Positions 33,908-46,084 of a DNA stretch of 64,000 nt are shown one piece after another. The translations under genes were made by a program, and so were the position numbers. This DNA comes from Mastigamoeba balamuthi. Its lineage: Eukaryota; Evosea; Mastigamoebida; Mastigamoebidae. The stretch is from assembly GCA_902651635.1 (NCBI GenBank), contig CACRSC010000010.1, positions 389,084 through 453,083 on the forward strand, written 5' to 3'. The notes beneath the pieces are model-generated. The model was not told the origin of the DNA and did not search any database. It was given only the letters and a program-made list of their open reading frames with translations. Position 1 is the stretch's first letter, and each line of letters opens with the position of its first letter.

Positions 33908-36900
33908 TTACGAGGTAGGCTTCTCGTCCACGTCGGACTTGAGCTCCTGAGCTGCTGGCACGTAGCCCGGAAGGTGGTAGCGCTGCTCCTGCTCGCCCCT
34001 GTAGAACCGCGAGTGTACCTCCTCCTCCTCGCGTTTCACCATGCTGAACAGCTCGCCAGCCCCGAGCCGTGTCTCGCTCTTGCCCCGGGCGTAGTGCGAT
34101 CCCAGCGACTGCAGGCTCTCCTCCTCGGCCAGCAGGTCCGGCTTGGACATGCACGGCCTGGCCATGTACAGCGAGTCCTCGTCGTCGGCGGACTGGCCCT
34201 TGGGCCTGTGGAACACGTACTTGGACTGGAACTCCGAGGCCGTTCCGTGCACCTCGTTGGGGTTGTTGCCGGGCATCCTGCGCGCCGGCAGGAACTTCTT
34301 GTGCTGTGCTGGCGGCGGCGCACTCTCGCTGTAGAGGTCGTCGGGCAACGGGGCCACAGCGTTCTTCTTGGTCCTCTTGGGCGCCTTGGGGGCCGCGTGG
34401 TGCGACCCCAGCGACGGCAGCTCCGCCTCGGCCGAAGCCGTCAGGCTCCCCCTCGGCCCCAGCGGCGGCAGCTTGGGCGCCTTGGACTTGGAGTCGTGCA
34501 GCACTGGAATCGCTGCCATTGTTTCGTGCGCCGGAAGCGAGGCCGCGGCAGCGGCTGCTGCAGCGGCTGCAGCAGCGGCTGCGGGGACGGCGGCGGCCGC
34601 TGCGACAGAGGGCAGCAGCTCGGGCTCGGGGGTGCCCTCGCTGGGAGCCGAGGGGGCCTCTGGCTTGATTTCGGAGAGGGGGATGGTCGAGATCTCGTCG
34701 GGGGACGGCTTGTCCATCGCCGCCATCGAAAGCTCGGGCTTGTCGCCCAGCAGCGGTGCGCCGATCGTGTGGAACTCGGGCTCGGGTGCGGCCTCTGGTG
34801 GCTTGCCCGTGTTGTTCTCCGTGTCGGGGACCTCGGGCTCCTGGGGCTCTGGCTCCTCCTGTCCGTTGGCCGCCTGCTGGGCCGCGCTCTCGGCCTGGGT
34901 CCTCTCGGGGCGGACCCGCGCGAGCCTCCTGATGACGACAACGGCCGCTACGCAGGCCACCGCGGCGATGGCCACGACGGCGATGACTGGGGCCCCGACG
35001 ACGCCGAACCAGACGCCCGTGGACCACGCAGACTGCTTCTTGGCCCCTGCAGGGTCCACAGGAGCCTCCGACGACGTCGCTCCCGTCGACGCATCCGGCG
35101 GCAGCCCAGATGACACTGATGACGTGCCTGGCGGCAGCCCAGAAGAGGACACCGACGCCACGACCGGCGGCAGCGCAGAAGACACAGACGACACGGTCGC
35201 CACGATTTCAGAGTCCGGCACGTACGGCGAGGCCATGCGGGCGACGAAGCTGACGCCGAGCGTCTGGACGACGCGCATCTCCCCGAGGCTCTGGGTCACG
35301 TCGAGCTTCGCCGCGGTGGCCTTGAGGAACACGCGCATCTCCGCTGAGGTCGCGTCGGCCCTCGCGGTGGTGGCCTTGCGGGTCAGGCGGTCGGCGCCCT
35401 CGAGCTCCGCTGGGGTCACAGCGCCGAAGCGGAACTCCACGGTTGTGCCCAGGCGCTGGCCGGGGGGCAGCGTGACGCCCGTCCTGAGCGTGAGGTTGGA
35501 CCACGAGGAGTCGTTCTCGAGAACCTCGATAGCGTGCGGGAACCCGTCGGCCGCGCTGAGGTACTCGAGGGCCGAGGGGATTGTGAACTGCAGGTCCACG
35601 TCGTAGGCCACCCCGTTGCCCACGTTGGTCGCCGTGAGGGTCATCACCGCGTATCCAGAGTCCTGTGCGGGCGTCGTCAGTCGCTCAGGGGCGCCACTGG
35701 GTCGCGCGGACCTCGGGGAGGAACGACTGGTTGGTGCGCAGCGTGTGGTTGGCGTCGAAGAGCTCCACGTCGTTCTCGAGCAGCAGGAAGGGGCCGACGA
35801 CGTTGACGGTGTTGGGCCGCGTCTGCGAGTAGCTCTTGGTCTTGTTGGCGTCGTCCTGGTAGTCGACGCGCGTCATACGCGAGGCCGTGAAGGGCCCGGG
35901 CGACACCTGCGCCGCGAACGTGAACAGCATCACCTTCACCTCGGCCGTCTCCGGCCCGCTCGCGGCCGCGAACGGGAACGACGACCCCCGCGAGCTGAGG
36001 TCCAGGATGACGTCGTTGTACGCCGAGTCCTCCGCCGACGCCTGGACCGCGATCGGGACCTCCTCGAGCGACGCCTGCATCGTCGCCAGGAACCGCGAGA
36101 GGTTCCTGATCATCGACACGGGCGTCCCGGTGATCTGCGCGAGCTCCAGGAGCGTCGTCTTGTTGGCGTAGAACGCGGCGACGGGCGTGTGCAGCTTGTT
36201 GACGCGGTGCACGAGGCTGATGCCGTGCGCGTGCCCGCTCGTCCAGAACACCTTGCCCGCGTACGGGCTCGGCGCCGCGAAGGGGACTGCGAACACGATG
36301 TCGGGGACGGCCAGCTGGTAGTCGTGCATCGTGTCGCGGAACGCTGCCGGGGAGGGGTCCTTGTAGCCCGGCAGGTTGTCGAAGTACTCCTTCACGAGGT
36401 TCACTCGGATTCTGAGCAGCCGCCCGCGGTACTGGTCCGGGATGTCGCTCTTGACGGTGAGCTTGTACCAGTACTGCCCCTGGTACCCGTCCCTGATGGT
36501 GGCCACGTTCACGTTGGAGAAGTCTGGGAGCCCGTGTTGAACGTGAGAACCAACAGAAGTGTATATGCCCGTCGTCGTGTACCGAAGAACAGCGGCGCTG
36601 TGTCGACGTTGTGGTCGGAGGGCGCTATCGTGACGTAGCTCGACAGCCCGGGCTCCTCGAACACCAGCTGCATGAAGTTGTACGCCAGTGGCAGCATGAT
36701 CGAGTGCTTCAGCCTGCAGACGGGGCGATGAGCTCCCTGCGAACGAGGCGAAGTGCGATGAGATCACATCGTACCCGTAGAGCAGATCATTGGCGTTGAT
36801 GGGCTTGCTCCCGAGCTCCGTGGCGTTGATGGCCCCGGCGTAGAGGTTCCAGTCGAAGCCCGCGTTGTTGAAGAAGGTCACCTTGATGTACGTGGTGTCC

Positions 36901-39900
36901 CCCGGGTACAGCAGGCACTTGGTCCCCTGTGGCACGCCCGTCGGCGGTCAGCACGGGGACGGCGGTGGCAGTGTGGAGGCAGCGAGAGTGCGACGCACCC
37001 CGTAGGCGCCAACATACACCGAGATCGAGGTGTCGCCAAAGCCATAGTAGTTGTAGTAGATGGGAAGGTCCCATGTCCTCTCGACCTCGTCTGCGGGGAT
37101 TTACAGACCGTAAGCTGCGAGCGGAGACCATAGCGGGGGCGCTTCGTGCCTGGGTCCTTGAGGTCGACGATGTGCACCACCGTCGAGTTGAACGTCGTCG
37201 TCTCGGACGGTATGACGTCCCGCGTCACCGTGAGGTCCGTCCGGCGGGCCATCACGACGGAGACGGCGTCGTCAAGCACCCCGAACGTGTTGGGCCCCAG
37301 CGCCGGGTTCCAGTAGACGAAGCGAGCCCCGTTGTACACCTGTGTGATGCCCTCGCGCCTGATGTCGTCCGAGTAGGGCTTGAGGCTGTGCAGTATGTTG
37401 ACGGTCTCGAGGGCCTGCCCCCTCAGGTTGGCCCCGAAGTACAGCCAGTCGGCCGCGGTCTCGGTCTTGAGGTAGTTATCGAACTGGCTGATGTCTGCAG
37501 CCCAGTGCCAGGGTGGTCAGCCGGAAGCGCCCCCGTGTCGAGTGGAGGGCAACACGCACTGTCCGGGGTGTACATCCCCTTGCTCAGGTCGCAGTGGTAC
37601 CCGTAGAGCCTCTCGTCGTTCTTGGAGAGAGTCGGGTCAATGGGTACGACATTGTTGATGTACACGTTCTGCGGGTACGTGATGTACTGCCTCTGTTACC
37701 GCTTTCCAGGTTAATGGATGGGGGAAAAGCGGTAGAGAAACGTTTGGTCTCTTGCCTTGGGGTGCACCCGGACTCGCTGGCGATTGAACTCGCAGACGTA
37801 CATGTTCGAGTAGCGGCCCGCCCTCGAGTAGTTGAGCTCGTGGGCGTAGATCCACCCAACCTGCTCCGTGAGGTCGTCCTGGCCGACCGAGACATCGTTG
37901 GACACGTTGTTGCCCGCGATCAGCGTGTTGTCCCTGTTCTGCAGGTTGTCGCTCCACCACCCCCTCTTCCCCGGGAACCGCGGGTGCGCCGCGGCCTTGT
38001 CGTAGGCCACCTTGTACCCGAGCCCCTTGAACACGGGGAAGGCCACGATGTTCTGCGGGGCCGCGATGCCCGCGTCGACGCCGGGCAGCACGTTGTCAAA
38101 GTGCCACGGGTAGCCCTTGATGAACGCGTCGTCCTCGTAGTCGGTCTCGGTCATGTCCCACATGTTCTCCGTGATGTAGCCCCGCGGGAAGTGCTCGTAC
38201 ACCGACTGCGAGTACTGCCAGTTGCTGCCAGTCTGCGTGTCCGAGGCGCACTTGCAGACGTGCGGCAGCCCCGTGATGTTGGGGCACGTCAGGTACCAGT
38301 CGACGCCCGTCATGCACAGCGTGATGTTGGCGATGAGGTTCCGCTGCCACTGCAGCACGTCTGCACCCTCGAGCACGACCTTGCCGTACGCGAAGCACTG
38401 CCCGTACTGCGCGCTGTGCGAGCTGCCCACGAACCCGTTCGAGTCCTTCACGGGCACCGCCTTTGTCGACTTCTCGTACACTGTCGCTGACCCGGTGCCG
38501 TACTGCAGGACTGTGGGGGCGTGCGGATCGGGAGATAAGACGCATAGGGGAGGAGGAGGCTGGCCCGGTGGGTCTGAAGGTGGGGAGGACGCACTCTCGT
38601 TCTCCTTGCAGACGGTGTTGTCAAACCATTTGCGGTAGTTGTTGAGCAGCTTGAGTTGCACGCGAATCGACATGGGCTCGTCGCTCTGCCAGAACATGCT
38701 GCGCTCCTTCGAGTCGGGCTTGAGCAGCTCGAACGTAGACGTCATCATGAAGTTGCGCAGCGGCCCCGGTAGCGGCGCGATGTCGGGGTAGACAGACCGT
38801 ATCGGCTGCGCGAATCTCCTGCCCCACATGTCCGACCACTCGACTCGCGAGTTCTCTGCGGAGGAGAGTGCGGAGGGGGAACTATGAGCATCTACGCCGC
38901 CTGGCTGGTGGCGTACCAGGGCTGAAGGGTATCAGCTGCTTGGCGCCGGTCGTGAGGTACTGGCTGAAGGGGATGGGGGAGATGCCGATGTTGGAGAGCC
39001 ACAGCAGGTCGCCGCCCTTGGCCACGAGCCCCGGGTCGCGGACGAGGTGAACCTCGGGGTCAGCCCACACGGTCGAGTGTTGCTTGAGCTCCTGCACGTA
39101 GGTCCCGAACCGCACGAAGGGCTCGAGGTACTCGTACGGCTGCACGAACGATTCGTTCTTGTAGTCGCCCCTGCGCAGCTTGAACTCCATCCGCAGCGCC
39201 GGCAGCGACAGCGCCAGCGTCCTCCGCAGCAGCAGCGGCACCTCGACGCCCGTCGAGACGTAGCGCTCGAAGGTGGGCGCGTACGAGAGGTCGTAGACCA
39301 TGTCGTCGACGTAGGCGACGGCGCTGATGTTGGGCTCCTCGGTGGCCATCTTGAGCACGATGACGCCGATGACCGAGTCGGCGCCCCAGCCCTGGTCCGG
39401 CATGTTCCCGCGCTTGAACGTGAACGAGAACGAGCTCTCGTCATGCTGCACCGTGCCCGTCAGCGCCACCTGGTCGGGCTGCACGAATATCGACGTCGTC
39501 GAGACGGCGTCGAAGCCGCTGGACCACTGCGCGTCGGTGACGTTGACCCTGATGCGCCCGCCGCGGCGCGTGAGGGCGGGCGAGAGCTTGAACTGCACGT
39601 AGTACGACCAGACGAGGCGCAGCTCAGGGTATACACCGTACTGGGCGCCCTCGTGGGTCCCGGGCGAGTAGTACCACTCCATCCCCGTCTCGTTGTCGAA
39701 CTCCTCCGCGGCCTCGTCGTCGCGCACAAAGTACATCACGTCGTCGCCCGTCGTGATCTCGGGGTTGTCGTTGAGCGGCACGACCCAGCGCGTGCGCTTG
39801 ACGAGGCCGCCCGTCGCGGCGTCGACGTCCTCCCACGAGACCACGTGCTGCTGCTGCTCGCACAGCGTCAGGATGGCGCTCGAGTACTCGTTGGGCCGCA

Positions 39901-42900
39901 TGCCGCGCGGGTACAGCGTCCCGTTGACGGCCGCGTCGGAGAAGTAGCCCGCGAACGTCTTGACCGACGTCTGCCTGCCCAGCTCGGCGCAGCCCGAGGG
40001 CACGCTGCGGTTGTTGTACCGGTCGACGGTGAACAGCGTCGCGGCCAGCGGGACCCCGTCGGGCTGCGGGTACTGCTCCGTGACGTTGTAGAAGTACATG
40101 TCGACGTGGGCGAACAGCAGGTTGGACCGCATGCGCCTGCCGTCGGCGGCCAGGCGCCACGGCTCGACGGACCCCGAGGGCCACGTCGAGGGCTGGTTGT
40201 ACGTGCTGAAGGCCGCGGGCTCGGAGGTGTCGAGGAACGCCAGCAGGCGGTTTGTTGCGTGCTCGAAGAAGTTGGTCGAGTCGGGGAAGAACTGCTCTGT
40301 CAGCACAGTGTCGTCCGTCTCCACCGTCGTCGTCAGCTGCGAGTTTCCGACGTCCGACGTGTTGGTCTTCTTCAGCCCCTGAATGAACGACGAGTTGCGC
40401 GGCTGCTTGGCGATCTGCACTGGCGTGTCCCAGTCCTGTGACGTCGAATGTGTGATTTCCTCGTTGTCAGATGCGTTGTAACCCGATGTGCGAGTTCTCA
40501 TTTGCGCACCCCGACGAGATAAGAGTCGCGGTTTCCGAGGAGGCGGTAGTCGATGACGTCGGCATCGCGGGTTTGCCCCGGGCCGTAAGGGGCCTTGGGG
40601 TGCCTGAACGGGTACGCGAACTGCGCGATGCCGTTCTGGGCTTGCTGGTAGTAGAGGTAATCAAAGTCCAGTGCGTGGACGACCTGCACGAAGCAGCGCG
40701 TGAGCTCTGAGGGGATGTGCGGCAGTGCGAGCAGCGGCGTACTTTAGTCTGTACATTCCCGTCGACGATGGGGGTGATCAGCGGAAACATGGATACGTAT
40801 GTTACATCCGTGGCCAGCGTGTCCATCGTGTTCTGCGCGTAGAGCACGTTGTCGATGAAGGCGCCGGTCCCGGGCAGCGGGTAGAGCCCCATGGGGTCGC
40901 AGTTCATGTCCGTGCGGAGCACAGCGGCCATGTACGCGTTGATGGTCAGCGGGCCGTAGTCAATGAGCGACTCCACCGACGCTGCGCCCGAGCTGGCCGT
41001 GAGATGCTGCCGGACGGAATGCATGTGCTGGGGGGCTCTCACATTGCTCTTCTGTGTAGTACACCTGCGGATAGAGTAGGACGATGCCGTACTGCTTCTG
41101 CGTGATGCTCACGTCCTGGATGAAGACCCCGAACGAGAGCACCAGCTTCTGGAATGGGCCTATGGCGCCGCCCGCTGGCCTGCAGCTTATGTACACCGTG
41201 TCGTTGAGCGACTTGTCTGGGCACGCCGGGGTCTCTCCGCTGTCAGTCTCGTTGAGCGTATCGTTCTCATCGTTGCTCATCCAGCAGTTGCCCGGTATCT
41301 CCACGACGTTCGTCCCAATGGCGGTCCACACAACGATACCGACGTTCGTCAGCCGCGTATTGTACAGGTTTTGTATCTCGACGACGAAGTCTGCGAGGAA
41401 AACGTGTCGTTATCCGCCGCAAATTTGGTGGCGTGGGAGCGCACCGACTCGCAGCTGCTCGAGGGCCGGCAAGGTGGACCACTGGCCCTTGGTCTCGGTG
41501 TCCATGATGAGCGGCTTGCTGTTTGCCAGGAAGAGGGCGTTGTAGAGCCAGGGGTAGCTTGCGGAGTCGCCAGTGGGGTTGGAGAGCAGCGCGACGACTG
41601 CGCCCCTGCCGACCTGCTCGAACATCACGTGGGGGTACCGCCTATCCGCCCACGTCTTGTTCGGGAACGACGTGGCGCCGCTCTTCGCGTTGACCAGAAC
41701 GTACGTCAGGTTCGGCGACGACTGGTACCAAGACACGACGCTCATCCCTGGAAGCAAGTTTCAGCGAAAAACCGGCATAGAGAGGTTGCCTGACCGCCGA
41801 GGGACGTTGCGATGGGAACGCTGTAGAGCGTGGTCACGACGTGGTCGAGGCTGTCGCGCGGCGGGCTGAAGCAGAGCGAGCGGGCGATCCAGTTGGCGTC
41901 GTCCATCGGCCCGGGCGGCGGCGCGTCGCACCCGCCGACCTGCCCGCGCGTCCCGCGGACGCTGAGCAGCCTTTCCTGGTCGAAGGACGCGCTGACGAGC
42001 CCCAGCTTCTCGAGGACGAGCGCGCCCTTGGCCGTCGAGAGGAGGACAGAGCCCGAGCGGACAAACTGCGAGAGCGAGTCGCGGCCGCTGGAGTTGAACA
42101 GGGCGCTGATGACGCCCTCGGAGCCCTCGTAGATGTCCCCGACAATGAGGATGCCGAACCTCGGCGCCCCGTTCAGGAACAGGAACCCCGTGTTGACGCT
42201 GGTTGAGCATGGAAGTCAGACCTCGGGGGCTGCGCGCAGAGAGGGGGAAGGGGAAGCGGTGTCTCACTCGTCCTCGTCGATGTACACGATGCTTGTCGAC
42301 TCGAACTTCGGGTTGGCCTTGATGGCCTCTCTGTAGTCCTGGAGCTGTCTCAGCCAGTGTACTCCTGCCCGCCACGGTGGGCGAGGTGCCATACAGCGGA
42401 CGTGTAGCAGTTGGACCACTTGGAGACAATGTAGTCGTGCAGCGCCGAGCAGATCCTCGACGCCTCGTACGTCAGCTCCCGGCGCTCCCCCTCGTACGGC
42501 GCTGCCGAGGCTGTCAGTCGCCCCCGGAGCAGCACTGGCCCTGCGGTGCTCGCCTGTGACCGAGAGGATGGCGATGGACGAGTCGTAGAGGGCCTTGGCC
42601 CGCGTCAGGTTGATCGACGTCGACGTGTGCAGGAACGAGAACCCGCCGACGCCGTCGAGCGACGTCGACACCAGCGCCCCGTCCGCGAACTCCACCTCCT
42701 CCGCGGACCCGTCCGCCGCCTGCGCGAACTCGTACGGGTACAGTATCAACTGCGCCCTACCGTCGGGCTGTCACACGGACTGAAGGCGGAGAAGGAGGGG
42801 GAGAAGGAAGAGGGGAGAGGTCTCCGCGGACCTGTTCTTCTGCAGCTTGTTGAACGCGAAGCTGTACGCAGCGAAGAGGTTCCCCGTGGCCGACTGCTGG

Positions 42901-43136
42901 GCCCCCAGCGGGATGAACGTGGGCTCCTCGACCGCGGCCTGGCGCCTGCGGTCCGCGGACTCGCCGCTGCTGCTGCGGCTGCGGGCTTCGAAGGCGACGA
43001 GTTCGCTCCCGCGTGCGTGGGCGGGCGAGTACACAAACGGCCTGCGGTTGTCGTCGTCGACGGTGCCGCGTGGCGCGGCCAGGGCTGCCGCGAGCAGCAG
43101 CGCGAGCAGGGCGATGCGGGAACGGATGAAGGGCAT
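33908..43136 (-). CDS. Giant single-pass membrane protein of unknown family, large ectodomain
   Basis: I do not recognise the family. The model has 19 exons: 43136-42832, 42756-42554, 42501-42402, 42348-42268, 42198-41795, 41747-41445, 41390-41043, 40981-40743, 40683-40510, 40435-38917, 38855-38595, 38510-37768, 37692-37560, 37494-37129, 37090-36999, 36926-36775, 36713-36583, 36523-35712, 35662-33908. It encodes 2,706 residues with every phase consistent. A clear signal peptide (IALLALLLAAALAA) opens an ectodomain of about 2,330 residues with many N-x-S/T sites and scattered Cys. Near the membrane is a segment like the DUF11/immunoglobulin-type repeat (LTATNVGNGVAYDVDLQF, LPPGQ). One Ala/Val-rich membrane segment (about 2337-2365) is followed by a ~340-residue tail with an Ala run and two copies of SLGSH. 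Adhesion, matrix or protease-inhibitor-like roles are all possible. The second intron fits a GC donor (AG|GCGAG). The gene converges on receptor 3 with 111 bp between stops. Confidence 0.85.
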
Positions 43137-43460
43137 CGGGACGAGTGGGGGAGAGGCTCTCGGGGCAAAGTGGTGTTCTATTCCTGCCGCCCTGCAAATC
43201 CGTTGCCCTGATTGGTATACGAAAACGGGGACAGTCCAATCTGATCGTATCGGAGGGTGGGAATCACCCCGATCCGCGTTCCACCACAAAGTAGCACCTC
43301 CCGGCGCGTGCGCGAGGCTCGGGAAGCGCGTCCGGCCTACACCTCCGATATCACTGGAATATCTGCGGAGAGATTTCTGGAGATTTCTCTCGTGTTGTTG
43401 AACTTCACATCAACACCCAACAAAAGTTCCCCCCAGACACAGAGCTTTCGCGCGCGTCAA
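43137..43460. promoter_or_regulatory. Bidirectional promoter region, giant membrane protein / Nup62
   Basis: This 324-bp spacer separates divergent start codons at 43136 (-) and 43461 (+). It holds GATATC at 43347-43352 and GAATATCT at 43357-43364, followed by two AGATTTCT repeats (43371-43388). The cluster sits about 100 bp from the Nup62 ATG and 210 bp from the other. Function is inferred from recurrence of this element at other genes. Confidence 0.55.
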
Positions 43461-46018
43461 ATGTTCGGGTACGCCGCACGCGTTCCGACGCTGCACCCGC
43501 GCGGGACACCCCCGCGCGACCCTCGCGGCCCTCGAGGCCGCCGCATACGCGCCGATCTCACGCTTCCTCCGCTCCCAAACGCGCAGACAGCCGCAGCAGC
43601 CGTCGGGCGGCCTCTTCGGCGCCCCCGCCCCCACCGCCTCCGCGGGCGGCCTCTTCGGTTCCGCCGCCCCCGCCGCAGCGCCCTCCTTCGGCGCCCCCTC
43701 GGCCGCCCCTGCGCCCGGCGGCCTCTTCGGTTCCGCCCCCGCTGGCGCCGCCGCCCCGTTCGGCTCCGCGCCCGCCGCCTCGGCCGCCCCGTTCGGCGCC
43801 CCCGCCGCTTCCGCCGCAGCGCCGGCGGGCGGCTTCGGTTTCGGCGCGCCGGCGGGGGCCGCGGCACCCGCGGCGTCGCCGTTCGGCGCGCCGTCGGCCC
43901 CGGGGGCGTTTGGGGCGCCCGCCGGCGCCACGGCGACGCCGTTCGGTGCCCCCGCGGCCTCTGCGGCGCCCGCGCCCTTTGGCGCCCCGACCGGCGCTGC
44001 CGCCGCCCCCGCGCCCTTCGGGGCCCCGGCCGCCGCTGCGCCCGCCCCCTTCGGCGCTCCCGCTGCGGCACCCGCGCCCTTCGGTGCCCCGGCCCCTGCG
44101 GCCGCCCCCGCGCCCTTCGGGGCCCCCGCCTCTGCTGCGCCCGCCGCCTCCCCGTTCGGCGCCCCCGCCGCTGGCGCAGCGCCCGCTGCCGCCGCTGCCG
44201 CCCCCGGGGGGTTCAGCTTCGGCGCGGCCCCCGCGCAGGCCCCGGCAGCTGCCGCCCCCGCCGCGTCGCCGTTCGGTGCCCCCGCTGCTGCCGGCGCTGC
44301 GGCCCCCGCGGCCTCGACGGGCTTCTCGTTCGGCGCTGCCCCCGCCCCCGCCGCTGCCGCCCCGGCGCCCGCAGCGTCGGCCGGCTTCTCGTTCGGCGCC
44401 TCCGCGCCCGCGCCCGCGGCCGCCGCGGCGCCTGCGGCTGCGGGAGGCCTCTTCGCTGCGAAGCCCGCGGCCGCCGCGGCCCCCGCGTTCGGTGCGCCGC
44501 CAGCGGCCGCCGCCCCTGCGGCCGCGCCCGCCGCTGCTGGCGGCCTCTTCGCCGCTGCGCCCGCGGCCGGGGCCGCTGCTGCCAAGCCCGGCGCGGCGCC
44601 CGCTGCTGCTGGCGGCCTCTTCGCCACTGCGGCCGCGACGCCCGCTGCTGCGGCCCCCGCGCCCGCTGCTGCTGCGGCCGGCGGGCTGTTCGCTGCCAAG
44701 CCCGCTGCTGGTGCCCCTGCGCCTGCTGGTGCCGCTGCCGCTGCCCCGGCTGCTGCGACGCCTGCAGCGCCCGCTGCCTCGCCGTTTGGCGCTGCGGTGG
44801 CGCCGGCTGCGGCGGCCAAGCCGGCGGCTGCGGCCCCTGCGGCGACGCCCGTGCCCGCGATGCCCTCGCAGGCGGCGGCCACCGCGGCGGCCGGGGCGGC
44901 GGTGCCGGCGGTGAGCCAGGCGCAGGTCGACGCGCACCTGTCGGAGCTCATGCGCGAGTACGGCCAGAAGACGGTCGAGCAGATCGTCAACGAGTGGGGG
45001 GCGCGCATCGACGACCAGACGCGCAGGTTCGCGGGGCAGTGCGTGCAGGTGGCCCAGTGGGACTTCCAGATCCTCCGCAGCAACGACAAGGTCTCCCGCT
45101 GCTTCCCCGCCATTGCCAGCACTCGTCCGTCGCTCACTGCCCTACTCCCTGCCTTCCCTGCAGATGTTCGAGCTGCAGAAGGAGGCCGAGAAGCTGCGCG
45201 ACTGCCAGCGGGAGCTCGAGGAGGTCCGTCGTCGCAAGAGAGACGGGAGTTGTTTCGGCGGTGGCTGACGCGCGTTTGCCCCCCCCGCCCGCGCAGAACG
45301 TCAGCATCATCGCTGCGCAGCAGGCGGAGCTCAACGCGCTGCTGGAGCAGGTCGAGGCCGAGGTCTCCAAGGTCGCCGAGGAGCAGCAGCCCACGATCGT
45401 CGATAAGGAGCGCGAGGGAGGGTGCGCCAAGAGGGCGAGAGGGCGGGGCTTCCTCGCTCGGGGGTAGAAACAACTGATCCGGCCAACTTGCAGGCACCGG
45501 CTGGCCGAGCTGCTCAACATGGAGCTCGACACCATCTCCGAGAAGCTCAAGCAGACTGTCGCCCGCGTGAACGCGGCGCACGAGAGGTCCATCGACCCCA
45601 AGAACCCTGTGCGCTTTGCTTCGCCTCGGATTTGCTTGCGTACGCTGGAGGCCTCACACTTCCCCTGCCCCCGCAGATCGCACAGATCGTCAAGGTGCTC
45701 AACTCGCACCTGACGACGCTGCAGTGGGCCGACTCCACTGCCGTCAACCTGCACTCGCGCATCACCGACCTCGCGAGGGCCGCGAACATGGAGTCCGTGC
45801 TCAGCTCCGCTCCCTCCGGTACGCTGCTGCTCCTCGACGTTGGCCAGTTGTGCCGCTGTTCCTCACAATGACGAAACCCCCCGCCCACGCACAGGGAGGT
45901 ACTGAGGGGCATGCGGCCTGCGAAGACCCACGGACAGAAAGGCCTGAGTGCAGACACCACGGCGTGGCTGAAGAATATAAAACGCGTTCTTTCCTTGGGT
46001 TCCAGCAAGGGGTTGTAG
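43461..46018 (+). CDS. NUP62: Nucleoporin Nup62 (FG-repeat domain plus coiled-coil Nsp1_C domain)
   Basis: Nup62 is a central-channel nucleoporin; its FG repeats form the permeability barrier and its coiled coil assembles with Nup54 and Nup58. Exons: 43461-43468, 43587-45090, 45164-45223, 45297-45421, 45494-45608, 45677-45792 and 45895-46018, giving 683 residues. The first coding exon is only 8 nt (ATG TTC GG); splicing yields MFGQPQQPSGGLFGAP. Residues to ~470 are Ala/Pro-rich with many GLFG, PFGAP, FSFGA and later GGLFA motifs. The conserved C-terminal domain reads SELMREYGQKTVEQIVNEW, then AQQAELNALLEQVE, RLAELLNMELDTISEKL and QIVKVLNSHLTTLQW, aligning with human Nup62. The last intron's donor is uncertain: 45793 gives an open C-terminus of about 41 residues, whereas 45819 ends almost at once. 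An AATAAA follows at 46059. It diverges from the giant membrane-protein gene. Confidence 0.92.
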
Positions 46019-46058
46019 GTGTGTGGGTGGGTGGGTGGGGCGTGTCCGTAGTGGGCAG

Positions 46059-46064
46059 AATAAA
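46059..46064 (+). terminator. AATAAA polyadenylation signal, Nup62
   Basis: A canonical AATAAA lies 41 bp after the proposed Nup62 stop codon and 21 bp before the stop codon of the convergent gene, so the two transcripts probably overlap at their 3' ends. Confidence 0.55.
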
Positions 46065-46084
46065 GCCTCGGGCGATGAACAACA

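Noticed and set aside
37759-37768. A possible GC donor (AAG|GCAAG) in the giant membrane-protein gene
   Set aside because: Two GT donors slightly upstream also preserve phase, so a GC-AG intron is not required here.
43410-45581. Long Ala/Gly/Pro-rich open frame on the - strand opposite Nup62
   Set aside because: Antisense of the FG-repeat codons; the + strand frame has a conserved coiled-coil C-terminus, a start and proper splice sites.
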